Shown: one piece after another, positions 12,058-22,780 of the stretch
Position numbering within the stretch: the first letter of the stretch is position 1
Layout: every line of letters starts with the position of its first letter
DNA from: Zanthoxylum bungeanum
Taxonomy: Eukaryota > Streptophyta > Magnoliopsida > Sapindales > Rutaceae
Length of the DNA stretch: 64,000 nucleotides
Reading direction: 5' to 3'
Assembly (NCBI GenBank): GCA_019454045.1
Contig: SKCR01006518.1
Span: forward strand, 744,001-808,000
Position numbers and translations under genes: made by a program
Notes under the pieces: generated by a model
The model's database searches: none
Told to the model about the DNA's origin: nothing
What the model saw: the letters and a program-made list of their open reading frames with translations, nothing else

Positions 12058-13894
12058 TGTTGGACAATTATGACCCATAACATCACTATTTGTACAGAAC
12101 ATGGTGTTGTTGTACAAATAAACTATGTGACAAAGGAAATTGATCTTTTATCATTTGTAATTAGATTACCAAGATATATAAATGATAAAAGTCCATATGA
12201 TTAGTACCGGATTAATAAGATATGAGACAATATTAATCCACTAAGGTTTAATCATTAAATATCTCTAGTCGTAGTATTATCGAGACTGGACATCGATAAT
12301 GCGGAATAGACTAGTATTACACTTGTGCATGTTATGGAAGCGTAACGACATAGTTATCATATATTTGGGTATTGGATACTCATGCAAGTGTAATAGGAGG
12401 TTCTGTTTACCGATGGTACGGAAACAGCTTCGCTCTGGATAGACCCCTCGGAATCCCATTGGTAGTATGACTATGTGTCTATGGGAATCCGAATTAGGGT
12501 AGGTGTATTTGGTCTTAACCTGAGACTTGCATCGCTTATACTTACGACAATGAGTATACTTTGGTTTTGGTCGTCCGGGGCTTTAACAGGTTCTGTGTAC
12601 GCCTCTTCTGGGTATACTGAGAATCGTAGTGTATTGGGTATGATGTCAAGATGGAAGTATCACTCCAGTCATAAGGAGATGATGATCACGTAGGATATGG
12701 AACTAGTATCTTATGTACTGCAGTCATCGGGATAATATGACTAGGTCATGATTATCCGATTATAGAGACTAGTTACCAGAGATCTGATATATGTTTCGTA
12801 CGGGGCAGATACAATTCCAGCCCTAGGCCTAGCATGTGATATCGATACTGGATCGCAATACGCAATACTACGTATACTACGCCTGACAAAGATTACATAT
12901 TCCTTAAAAGAATATTTCTGGAGAATTGGGTAGGCACGGTGTTTTGCTAGAAGCCAACCATGTCTTGTAAATCGGTAAAAATGTGGTACGGGGTACGAAC
13001 GTATTCGGATAGTCTGATAACCGGAAAGAATTTATCTAGGATTAATTGCGGAAAGAATTTATCTGGGATAAAATTTAAATGGAAGAGAGAGAACGATTAA
13101 TTTGGAATTAATCGATAAAATAATATATTCGATATATTAAATGAAATTAGATTTCATAACGGAATTAAAAATTGGATTTTAATTCGGGCGAACAAATAAA
13201 TTTAGAATTAATTCGCAAGCGACTTTAATAGTAATTTTGCTAGGCATAATTATTTAATTAAATTTGATTTAATTAAGTCGCAACGAAAATTTCGTTAATT
13301 CGGAATTAACGAATCCGAGTCTGAAACGTGCTTGCGGGCCCACTCGGATTTTGAATTAAAGTGGGGCCCACACACAAGTCACATCACTAGTCAACTTTGT
13401 CACTTTAGCTTGATGGAAGTTGTTAGTAGTTGTTAACTTGTAAAACACACTTCTATTATTTTATTTGATGTGTGAAAGACTAATACCAACTTTTGGTATT
13501 TGGTAATATGATTTTTTGGAAAATCAAAAACTCTCTCTCTCATTTTTTTCTCTCACTTGGGCGTGAACTACCTTCCATTTTTCTCTCTTTTGGGCGTGAA
13601 CCTAGGGTTCTTATTACTTGATTTTTGCTTCAAAAATCTTAAGTGCTAGCACACAAAAGGGGTCATTCAAAGGTGTTAGGGAAACCTATCCAAGAGTTTG
13701 GAATTCTAATTTCAAGCTTGGAGCTAAATCATCCATACAAAGAGGAGTTTGGAGCACTACACAAAGGAGCAAATTTTTGAAATCCTACACCCTCATTGCC
13801 GATCAATGTGAGTACTTTTTCGGCAACCTACTTTGATTATTCACACAAATTTTATGCTTAATTGATCCTAGGCATGTTCTTAAAGAACCCAACA
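12058..13894 (+). repeat. Copia-1 3' LTR (1837 bp)
   Basis: TGTTGG at the start, CCAACA at the end. It differs from the 5' LTR by substitutions and a net 102-bp shortening, most of it near 13020 where part of the 5' copy (about 5190-5330) is missing. Confidence 0.92.
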
Positions 13895-13899
13895 GTGTG
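13895..13899. repeat. Target site duplication of Copia-1, right
   Basis: GTGTG, matching 4225-4229. Confidence 0.9.
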
Positions 13900-14314
13900 A
13901 ACTGGGAAAGATTTAAGGCCGCACTCACCCCTCGCAAGGGAAGACCTCAAACTGTTGAGTTCGGAATGGTCTCTTACTTATGTCAGTATAATGTACGGGT
14001 TCACATAATGGTATAGTCAAGTCTTAATACAATTCATGCATAAAAGAGAATAAAAAAAATGTGATAACGTACGCAACCAAAATAATAATCATAATAACGT
14101 GATTCCAAAAGCATATTAAATTAGAAATACGAGAGGCGATAATGAAAATTATAATAAACAACGAAAAGCAGGAAAAACGTCAATAATGAACAGTCGTGCA
14201 TGATGGGCTATATGGAAATATAATGATCATCACAAAAGGAAACAATTCAAAAGCAAATGATTCATTAAGATAAACGGCAAACAAGAAGGGGGTCAATCAC
14301 GCATATATGAGTAT

Positions 14315-14423
14315 TTCCCGAGTGGCACGTGGAGTTGTATCCCAAGTACAAACTGCACTACCGTCCATTCGGATTCGGCTACGAGATTTATGTCTGGGTT
14401 TCCATCCGATATACCGCAAGAGA
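14315..14423 (-). other. Structured LTR element, T2 copy
   Basis: Minus-strand arms are TCTC + TT + GCGGTA at the 5' side and TGCCAC + TC + GGGA at the 3' side (plus 14412-14423 and 14316-14327). The outer pairing needs one G-U pair; the inner arm has one C-A mismatch. The internal arm pair is CCCA/TGGG where T1 type A has CCCG/CGGG. Confidence 0.6.
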
Positions 14424-14879
14424 TAATAACACACATAATCATCAATGCAATGTAAACGGACATAAAAAATAGACGCGAAATAATGTATCAATGCATATAC
14501 GTATAATCATGAACAAACATAAACAAAATAAGGCGAAATAATAAAATAACAATAAAAGTGAATAAATAAATAAAAAGGTAAATAACAAAATGCCAAAGAA
14601 GAAATGTGGCCAGAGATTTGGCCATTTTTTATGCAGGACTTCGCATACTCGGCTGGACGTATTTCACGTCCAGCCAGACATGCAGCATCCGGAACTGTAA
14701 AAATAAATATGGTGAGCGTACCCTCAGGTCTTACCTTTTAAGTTTCTTTCTCGGAAGTGCGTTAGGTCGTCGCCGGAAGGTTCGCTGGTTTGCTATTTCT
14801 AGTTGTTGGTTCGCTGTTTTTAGTTGCTGGTTCGCTATTTTTGATTGCTAGTCCCTGTTTCTGGTTGCTGTTTTGGTTT

Positions 14880-15000
14880 CTGATTTTCTGTTTTGGTTTG
14901 TGGTTTGCTGTTTCGGTTTCAGGTTGCTGTTTCAGTTTCAGGTTGCTGTTTCAGTTTCAGGTTGCTGTTTCAGTTTCTGGTTGTTGTTTCGGTTTCGTTG
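14880..15000. repeat. 19-bp minisatellite in the T2 LTR
   Basis: About four to five copies of TGCTGTTTCAGTTTCAGGT in tandem (best at 14907-14985), flanked by looser GGTTCGCTGTTTCTAG-like words. Confidence 0.85.
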
Positions 15001-15631
15001 TTTTTTTTTTGTTTTTTCTTTTTCTTTCGGTGATTCTCCTTTTTCTTCCTCTCTCTTTTCACTGATTCTCCACTTTCTTTATAGTTGCTGCCCCCTAGGG
15101 TTTTCTTCAAGTTGCCTCTACTCTCCCTATGGTAGCATCCCTCCTTCCTTTTGTTTCAAGATCCTCTCTCTCAATATATGGTGTTTAAGGGATCTATAAA
15201 GGAAACCCAAGTCACTTATACTATGAAGTGAGAATTATTTCTAGTTTGGGTCTAGGATCTTACATATTTGGCAAGAAGGGGATTTCAAATCTTTGTTAAG
15301 TTTGTCCAGAAGGGGATTTCAAATCTTTATTAAGTTTGGCAAGTGATGAGAGGATTTGTGTGTATGGGGTTTTGGCTGCATGGATTGCATGGGCCGATTA
15401 CATGGATTGTATGGGCCGATTGCATGGGCTGCATGGGTCGAGGCTAAGGTTTGAAGTAGAGGCTTGACTGAGTGAATTCGTGGCAGGCTAGTGAGTCTGA
15501 ATCCGATGAGGGGCTAATTTTGGAGGTTTTCCTTCCTTCCGGCATTCATTTTTCGCAATTTCCATAACTTTTCAGGTAGTGCCTCCATACGAGGCTCATC
15601 ATCGAGTTCATGTAAAAATGCAGTGTCTATA

Positions 15632-15999
15632 ACCGGGTAGTCTCATATGCCTTCTTCTTTGGTATCCACCGGTTGTTATGACATGAAAACGAATTTTTGG
15701 CTTGATGTGGAAATTATCCTTGGATGGTCCTCCATGGTCCACTGATGTTTGAAATTTTGGACTACACATGTGGAAAGATTTACTTGACTACTTTTTGAGC
15801 TTGCCAGTGATCATCTTCAGGTGAGCACTGACTTTTGATTTCCTCTTTTTCTGGCATTTTGGGATCGGTTTCAGGTATGGCTGCGTAGGATCTTTTTTGC
15901 ATGGCTCTATTATGCTAATTGGTTGTTTGACTGCCGATTCACCCTATAGGTTGGCTTGAGTACATAGAGACACACCTAACACATTGTCATTGTCCTTTG
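15632..15999 (-). mobile_element. Athila-like element, piece downstream of protease
   Basis: On the minus strand this continues in the same reading frame from the Athila piece at 49532-49644 once the T1 array is set aside; CTTTG is present at both junctions. The frame has two stops in about 120 codons and no family motif that I recognise with confidence; by position it is the spacer between protease and reverse transcriptase. T2 begins at its far end. Confidence 0.65.
15995..15999. repeat. Target site duplication of the T1 array, left
   Basis: CTTTG directly before LTR1; CTTTG follows LTR8 at 49532-49536. Confidence 0.88.
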
Positions 16000-16619
16000 T
16001 GTAGGCACTGCATTTTTGCATATAAATCCCTATGATGAGTCTCATTCGGAGGCACTACCTTTTAAGTTGCGGAAGTCGCGGGAAACGGACGTCGGAAGGG
16101 AAGGGTCAGAAATTGATACCTCGTTGGATTTGGTTCGCTCGTTTAGCTTCGGGTTTACTCGTTCGATCTCTATTTTAAATTTATTCCCGGCCTAAATCTT
16201 AAACATTCTCGGCCTCACCTCTCTCTCAATAAACCACTACACCCATACAAACCCACCAATCACAATTCCCTCCCAAACACTAACCAACGAAATTAAAAGA
16301 CCAAACACCAACCACCAAGAAACAAAAATCCAAACTAATACCCATGCATGCCATCACCCCACGTGAACAACCAAAACATATTTCACAAACCATTCCTTCA
16401 CATGCACGAAATAATAAACAAAACTAAAACAAACAAACACAAAAAACCAACTACCACTCATGCACCCCACGTGAATCATCTACACAAACCACTCTACTCA
16501 CCAACTTGCACTAGCCACTAACCACTCTCCATCAAATAATTACCTCTCCAATCACATCCATGCACCCTCCATGCAAACCCATAACGCCCATGCCGTCTCC
16601 CTCACTCCAAAAGAAGCCA

Positions 16620-16625
16620 TATAAA
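16620..16625 (+). promoter_or_regulatory. TATA box of LTR1
   Basis: TATAAA in CCATATAAACCC, the same context as in LTR2, LTR7 and LTR8; it sets the U3/R boundary shortly downstream. Confidence 0.6.
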
Positions 16626-17845
16626 CCCTAGATACCTCATGCACAAGGGGGCGGGCATTCATTCATCTTGACTCTCATCCAACAACAAAAAAAACAATAC
16701 ACCTTGACTGGCCATTTTTAGCAACCCATTTCCCACACTACTTCACAGCCCACAAATCAAGCAGCCAAGCCACGCTCTGTACCTTAGCCATTCACGTAGA
16801 AACTCTCCAGCAGCACACCACCCATCTCTCTCGAACCAAGCTCATCATCAGCCCTGCACGTACCCTAAAACACGCCCCAATAAACCCTCCAACCAGCCCA
16901 TGATTCACGCATTCAGCCACCCTCAAAATAACCCCTTCACAGCCTTAACTTCATGCTGACATCAACCCCTTACTCATGCCTCCTTCACACCTAATAGCCT
17001 CTGGAACTAGCACTTGATTTCACACCAAAATGCCCCCTAGAAGCTACCCTTATCTTATGCCATAAATCACCCCTTTCCAGCAAACCTAGACTTCACGTGA
17101 ATCAGCCTTTCCACACAGCCTCTCCAGCTCACGTACTTGCCTTCTCCTTCTCGGCTTCACACTGCTCACGCCATTCAAGCACTACACCCACTGCCATGAA
17201 ACCCTAACTTATCCAGCAGAGCACACGCCTTAAACTTCACAGCCCTCATGCTCACGTTACCTCACCAAGCAAAATACTCACTCATGCACGTTGCCACACT
17301 TCACGAAACAAACTCTAAAACATGCCTTGTTCACGCACTGCAAGCCATAGCCCCTTCACATATCAGACATTCACCATTCAAACACACAGCATTTGGTCTC
17401 CTCCTTGAACCACACATGCAGCTCATGGATACACACTGCAATTCAAACACCACATCACCTGCATACAACCCCTTTCACGTGAAATAAAGCCACAAAAATA
17501 GCGACCCAAGACAACAACCCTACCTAGGCAATAACCCTAAAACACAACCCATCAGACGCACTTTCTCTCTCCTGAAACAGCCCAGCCACCGACAACACTG
17601 ACCAAAAAACAATCAAGAAATATCGTGAAACAGACAAAGCTGCAAAAACAACGGACCAGTGAAAATAGTGGAAACGATAACCCTTCCGGCACCGTGAAAC
17701 ACACTCCCAGAAAGTGACTTAAAAGGTTAGACTTTAGGGCACCTTTTTATTTATCGTCATTTATTTTTAGTTATTTTATTACTTTATTTCGCATGAATAT
17801 CGTTAATTGGCATATAATGTGATTTCGGGTGAATGGAATATGTGT

Positions 17846-17956
17846 TCCTTTTGTGGTATATTGGATGGAAACCCGGACATAAATTCCGTAGCCGAATCCG
17901 AATGGACGGTATTGCGGTTTGTACTCGGGATACAATGCCCCGTACCACTTGAAGGA
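17846..17956 (+). other. Structured LTR element, LTR1 copy
   Basis: Outer arms TCCTT (17846-17850) and AAGGA (17952-17956). Inner arms GTGGTA (17853-17858) and TACCAC (17943-17948). Internal arms CCCG and CGGG. Positioned downstream of the TATA box, so it should be in the transcript. Confidence 0.65.
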
Positions 17957-18454
17957 TTCACATATTTCATTTCATCCAAACTTGTATTCGAGCATGATTA
18001 GGCCCTTAGAAAGTTGTTTTATTTTTAGCATGATTTAATTATTTTATTTCGCAATAGGAGTTTGATTTACATTATGTTTAAGTCGTATTTATTTAATATG
18101 CTTTTGTGTGATGTCGTATGTTTGCCGTTATGAAAGTTTACTTTTGAAGCATGCAAACCTAGATTTAGGCTTTATAAGAATTTACACTACTTTGACCAAT
18201 ATGTATGTTGAGTAGACTTGGTTAAAAATTGCACAAATCCATTCATTACAAATGACATAAGTAAGGGACCATCCGAACCCAACGGTTGAGGTCTTCCCTT
18301 GCGAGGGGTGAGTGCGGCCTTAAATCATTTTCCCGGTTCACACGGGGTGGCGACTCCACTTTATTCTCCGGTTTAGTCCCCCTCGGGCTACTCCGTACTC
18401 CCAACCGGGCCACGAGCCCGGAACAGCGTCGTCCAGTTTCTGTTGTCTACAGTC

Positions 18455-18472
18455 TGGCGACTACACTGGGAT
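18455..18472 (+). other. Primer binding site of internal region 1
   Basis: TGGCGACTACACTGGGAT, three bases after LTR1. It differs from the consensus in the other units (TGGCGACTCCACTGGGGA). The 3' end GGAGTCGCCA of the matching tRNA fits tRNA-Arg, as used by Ogre-type elements. Confidence 0.8.
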
Positions 18473-19354
18473 AGAGAATCGGCCCTGAAATAATGTCTTG
18501 TAATGTTTGTGATTTGTGCTTTAAATTGACCATGTCTATTGTGGGTTTAGGGAGTTTAATCAAAGGCATTATTAAGGCTATGTGATGGTTTCGTGTCTTC
18601 CTTCACTCACTACCTTATAAGGAAAAGCTGTGAAGGCACCTAGATAATCATTCACCCGTAGCTCATTGTGATAGACTAATTTGGAGGACTCGTTGTTTAT
18701 TCATGTCTCCAAGCGATAAGAGCCTAAGGGGCTTGGGTACTTAAGAGAGCCTCGATCCACCCTCCCTATGGGGAATCTACAACAGGAAATCCATTTGACA
18801 GTCAGTAACACACTATAACTCGTTGGCACGTACCTTAAGGTATAAAAAAGGTGCGCTCACTTGGTCATTTGAACCCTTGAGTGGGGAGTCCTAGTCGTGG
18901 GCAATCCTTCGTCAGCGAGAGCCTTTGTTTACACTCCTAAAACTTACATGTGAACCTCCATTGTATAACCAATAAAAGTTATTTCATTATGCTTGTGCTT
19001 GGGACTATCGTTATTTGGATTCAATTGGACTTTTTGTCAAGAGATATAAACTGGTTGGGCCATTTAAACTGGAACGAGTTCGTGTCCTTTGACAATTGGG
19101 TCAAAAGTTTCTAAAATGCCGATGGACCATTTTTTATTTGGGCCTCTTATCATTTGAAGTTGTTTAGCCATGTATCGCAAAAGTATAAACTTGTTGGGCC
19201 TTTTCAATTGGGACAAGTTTGCACCCAGCAATATTATGATTAAATGCTTTAAAATGATAATGGGCCAACTTGTATAAACATCTTGATAGACTTGTGTATT
19301 TCATGCATTACATGCATACATGCTAACATCTAGTTTTAAAAGACATCATAGATA

Positions 19355-19425
19355 CCCGTTGGGTTAGGAAAAATAGAAGATTGAGCAGTCACCAAGAGAA
19401 TCTGCGGAAGACCTAACCCAACGGG
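19355..19425 (+). other. Inverted repeat at the gag-pol deletion scar
   Basis: CCCGTTGGGTTAGG (19355-19368) and its exact reverse complement (19412-19425) enclose 43 bp. In internal region 5 the left arm lies just before the gag start and the right arm just after the pol stop, so the scar marks loss of the whole coding region. Confidence 0.75.
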
Positions 19426-20654
19426 ATAAGAAACACATGCATGCATGCATACACGTAACCCATTTTGAATTCCTTTTGTGTTTGTTTAGTTTTGTGTTCA
19501 CAGGTTTTGAAGAAGAAAAGAGAAAGCGGGAAAGACAAGCCATTCAGAAATATCGAAAGCACAGTATCGGATTCGGGTAATAATCATAGGGCTGAGGCCC
19601 ATATTGGTGTTAGATTCAGGTATTAATCTTAGGGTTGAGGCCCACATTGGTGTTAGATTCATGTATTAATTGAGGGTTGAGGCCCACATTGATGTTGGTA
19701 TTGAGGAGGAATCCCAGGGTTGAGGCCCATATGAGTTTGAGTTTTGGGAATGGATCTCAGGGGGTGAAGCCCATATTATCAGAAGATGACGGAAGAATTC
19801 TGTAGAATGAGTGAAAAAAAAAGAGAATAGAGAAAAAATGAGAGAGAGAAATCGTTGATAGTTAGACATATGTCCGGTGATGACATTGTATGCTGTAGGG
19901 AGAAACCCTAGAAACGATAAGTGCGAGATGTGCTCTCGTCCGATATTCTGAATGAATTGATCTCAGTTAGACTCACGAGCACTTTATTGCGGGATCTCAG
20001 TGGTAGAAGCCTGAGTGGTTGGTAAGGTGACTAGTTGAAGAGATAGTGGAATAGTGAATGACCGTTTACCTGGAAGTCCACCCTGATTTACTGATGCTAT
20101 GATATATGATATGGTTGGAAATAAAGAAAAAAGTCTATGAAATAAAAAGAAAAAAATATACCACCTATAACCGATAAGCGTGAAGCTACCCATGGGCGAG
20201 TATTAGGACCACCATGAGGAGAAATGCTACCTTAAAGGGTAGGTGTCTCAGAAAAAGAAAAGAAAAGAAAAGAAAAGAAAAATTCAAAATGAAAAGAAAG
20301 AGACAAAAGAAAAATGACGAAGACCATATCATGTTGAGTACGCTGAAGTAATCACAAAACGTGATAAAGACATCCAGGTTGGTTAGACCCATTGGTTCGA
20401 TTCTCCAAAGCAAAATCATCGAGTTTGCCCACTTAAGGAACAAGCTGCGAAAGAGCCTTAGCACACACACACACTAGGAGTCTAGTTCAGATCACCTATT
20501 CAGACGATTGGAGTTGAGTGTATCAAGTACTTTGAAGGTTCTCTGGTTTTGACACAAATCATTCGTTGAGGACGAAAATATGTTTAGCTATTAAGATTGT
20601 CTCGAGGAGAGCAATATAGTATGTTGAAATAAATCATTTGCATCATTATCAATC
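19426..20654 (+). other. 3' non-coding part of internal region 1
   Basis: No coding sequence. It includes CATGCATGCATGCAT (19436), a 3'-splice-site-like TTTTGTGTTCACAG (ends 19503), and purine-rich stretches around 19805-19850 and 20250-20330. The same order recurs at 24957-26140 and 44970-45650. Confidence 0.6.
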
Positions 20655-21235
20655 TTTGCCGGGTACGGAACTCTGCGGGTTGAGGCCCACATCACTATCA
20701 GTCTTTGCCGGGTATGGCACTCTGAGGGCGAGGCCCACATCATTGTCAGTATCGGTCTTGCCGGGTATGGCACTCTGAGGGCGAGGCCCACATCATTGTC
20801 AGTATCGGTCTTGCCGGGTATGGCACTATGGGGGCGAGGCCCATATTAGCATCAAAATCAGTTTTGCCGGGTATGGCACCCTAGGGGCAAGGCCCATATC
20901 AGTTTGGGGCGAGGCCCACATCAGTTTCAGTCTGGGGGCGAGGCCCACATCAGCATCAATCTGGGGGCGAGGCCCATATTAGTATCAGTTTGGGGTGAGG
21001 CCCATATCAGTCTGGGGGCGAGGCCCACATCAGTTTGGGGCGATGCCCACATTAGTATCAATTTGGGGTGAGGCCCACATCAGCATCAATCTGGGGGCGA
21101 GGCCCACATTAGTATCAATTTAAGGTTGAGGCCCATATCAGTATCAGCATGGGGGCGAGGCCCATATCAGTATCAGTTGGGGGCGAGGCCCACATCAATA
21201 TCAGTTTCGGGGCGAGGCCCACATCAATATCAGTT
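20655..21235 (+). repeat. GAGGCCCACATC minisatellite, internal region 1
   Basis: Many copies of GGGGCGAGGCCCACATCAGT with spacers of 0-20 bp, giving units of about 20-45 bp. At its start (20660-20870) a longer unit of 51 bp begins CCGGGTATGGCACTCTG. Confidence 0.9.
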
Positions 21236-22025
21236 TTGGAATGAATCGGAGAATGAATCTCAGTTTTTGGAATGAATCCGAGAATGAATCTCAGTTTTGG
21301 AATGAATCCGGGAATGAATCTCAGTTTTGGAATGAATCCGAGAATGAATCTCAGCTTTGGAATGAATCCGGGAATGAATCTCAGTTTTGGAATGAATCCG
21401 AGAAAGAATCTTAGTTTTTGGAATGAATCCGAGAATGAATCTCAGCTTTGGAATGAATTCAGGAATGAATCTCAACTTTGAAATGAATCCGAGAATGAAT
21501 CTCAGTTTTTGGAATGAATCCGAGAATGAATCTCAGCTTTGGAATAAATCCGAGAATGAATCTCAGATTTTGGAATGAATCCGAGAAATAATCTCAGTTT
21601 TGGAATGAATCCGAGAAAGAATCTCAGTTTTGGAATGAATCCGAGAATGACTCTCAGTTTTGGAATGAATCCTCGAATGACTCTCAGTTTGGAATGAATA
21701 CGAGAATGAATCTCAGTTTTTGGAATGAATCCGAGAAAGAATCTCAGTTTTGGAATGAATCCGAGAAAGAATCTCAGTTTTGGAATGAATCCGAGAAAGA
21801 ATCTCAGTTTTGGAATGAATCCGAGAAAGAATCTCAGTTTTGGAATGAATCTGAGAAGGAATCTCAGCTTTGGAATGAATCCGAGAAGGAATCTCAGCTT
21901 TGGAATGAATCTGATAAGGAATCTCAGCTTTGGAATGAATCCGAGAAGGAATCTCAGTTTTGGAATGAATCCGAGAATGAATCTCAGTTTGGAATGAATC
22001 CGAGAAAGAATCTCAGTTTTGGAAT
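21236..22025 (+). repeat. 30-bp minisatellite, internal region 1
   Basis: About 26 tandem units containing GGAATGAATCCGAGAATGAA and ending TCTCAG. Variants AAAGAA and AAGGAA alternate with AATGAA. Because the unit is 30 bp and free of stops, long frames of 10-residue repeats open on both strands; I treat these as by-products. Confidence 0.95.
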
Positions 22026-22411
22026 GAATCCCAGGGTCGAGACCCGCATTGTCAGAATTTTGAATGAATCCAGGAATGAATCCTAAGGCCGAGGTCCACA
22101 TCGTCAGAGTTTTGGAATGAATCCCAGGGTTGACGCCCACATCACCAGCAGTTTCAGGAACGAATCCCAGAGGGCGAAGCCCGTATTGTCAGCAGTTTTC
22201 GGGAATGAATCCCAGGGGGCGAAGCCCGCATCATCATCAGCAGTTTGAGGATGCGTCCCAGGGTCGAGACCCGCATCATCATCAACTCAGCTCGAAGCAG
22301 CAGGTAAGTTAGGTGGCAGCTGGAAAGCCAGGTAAGTAAAAATGCATTGCATAACTTTGATATGATTGTCATTGTCACACACTGCACAAGTCCCATCAAA
22401 GTGGGGGCGAC
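22026..22411 (+). other. 3' end of internal region 1 with polypurine tract
   Basis: Degenerate repeats (CCCAGGGTCGAGACCCGCAT) lead to two consensus splice-donor-like words CAGGTAAGT (22301-22309, 22329-22337) and then the purine tract AAAGTGGGGGCGAC (22398-22411), abutting LTR2. Confidence 0.75.
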
Positions 22412-22774
22412 TGTAGGCACTGTATTTTTACATGTAAGTCCCGATGATGAGCCTCGAATGGAGACACTACCTTTTAAGTTGCGGAAGTCGAGGGAAACGG
22501 ATGTCGGAAGGGAAGGGTCAAGAATTTACATTTTTGTTGGATTTGGTTCACTCGTTCAAGTTTCGAGTTCGCTCGTTCGGTCTCAGTTTTGAAATTATCC
22601 TCGACCCAAACCCATATCTCACAATTCCTATTCATTCTAACCCTCCATGAACAACCCATAACCATCCATACCCTATTCATGCTAACCACCATCCATAACC
22701 ACTCTGCACGCCCATGCTACTACCCATAAGCACCCATGTTGTCTCTCACTCTCTCACTTCAAAGACAACTACCA

Positions 22775-22780
22775 TATAAA
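22775..22780 (+). promoter_or_regulatory. TATA box of LTR2
   Basis: TATAAA in CCATATAAACCCTTC. Confidence 0.55.

Larger units (their letters stand above)
4230..13894 (+). mobile_element. Ty1/copia retrotransposon Copia-1, full length but inactive
   Basis: A 9665-bp element with two LTRs, an initiator tRNA-Met primer site, a purine tract and GTGTG on both sides. Internal order is leader, gag zinc knuckle, protease, integrase, reverse transcriptase, RNase H, the Ty1/copia order. Many frameshifts and stops break every domain. It inserted into the LTR of T2 close to the LTR end, so it is younger than T2. The LTRs differ by a 102-bp length difference and scattered substitutions, so the insertion is not recent. 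Confidence 0.93.
2170..15631 (-). mobile_element. Tat-like Ty3/gypsy element T2 (5' LTR, leader, gag), interrupted
   Basis: Read on the minus strand: an LTR starts at 15631 (TATAGACACTGC, matching the TGTAGGCACTG start of the T1 LTRs with one changed base) and runs to 13900. Copia-1 then interrupts it, and it resumes at 4224 and ends near 4124. A leader (4123-2898) and an intact gag (2897-2170) follow. The CACTA element cuts gag at 2169, so pol and the 3' LTR are not in the window. T2 lies next to Athila-derived sequence (15632-15999) in the same orientation. Confidence 0.82.
13900..15631 (-). repeat. T2 LTR, main part
   Basis: On the minus strand it starts TATAGACACTGC at 15631 with the GCCTC/GAGGC hairpin seen in all T1 LTRs. 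It carries a copy of the conserved structured element (14315-14423) and the segment with CCCTTGCGAGGGG (about 13930). It breaks at the Copia-1 site. Plus-strand ORFs in it (14790-15200) are chance frames over a G/T-rich minisatellite. Confidence 0.82.
16000..18451 (+). repeat. LTR1, type A (2452 bp)
   Basis: TGTAG at the start and CTACA at the end. Type A is recognised by GATACCTCGTTGG near 130 bp, shared only with LTR8, its length match (2460 bp). The first 1.7 kb after the start is strikingly poor in G on this strand (16200-17650). TATAAA lies at 16620. The structured element is at 17846-17956, and the terminal hairpin CCGGGC/GCCCGG at 18405-18421. Confidence 0.92.
18452..22411 (+). mobile_element. 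Internal region 1, non-autonomous (no gag-pol)
   Basis: Order: PBS, leader with two GGGCC-loop hairpins (19047-19085, 19186-19226), a 14-bp inverted repeat where gag-pol should be, a 3' region with purine-rich tracts, two minisatellite families, and the purine tract. No capsid, protease or polymerase codons remain. It depends on proteins from a relative, if it was ever mobile in this form. Confidence 0.85.

Noticed and set aside
14606..15199. Plus-strand frames with F/L/V-rich repeats, membrane-protein-like
   Set aside because: They lie antisense in the T2 LTR and reflect a 19-bp G/T-rich minisatellite.
17853..17951. tRNA or tRNA-derived SINE as the source of the structured element
   Set aside because: GCCGAATCC resembles a B box, but there is no A box at the right distance, no clover-leaf with a 7-bp acceptor, and no poly-A tail.
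19355..19425. Telomere-like repeat (CCTAACCC)
   Set aside because: A single occurrence that forms one arm of an inverted repeat; not repeated in tandem and not CCCTAAA.
20655..22025. CRISPR-like repeat array
   Set aside because: Units are contiguous without unique spacers, and the context is a plant retrotransposon.
21260..22140. Long repeat-protein frames on both strands (up to 212 residues)
   Set aside because: They follow from a stop-free 30-bp unit. Frames exist on both strands at once and are broken by one-base slips; no start context or neighbouring gene supports them.
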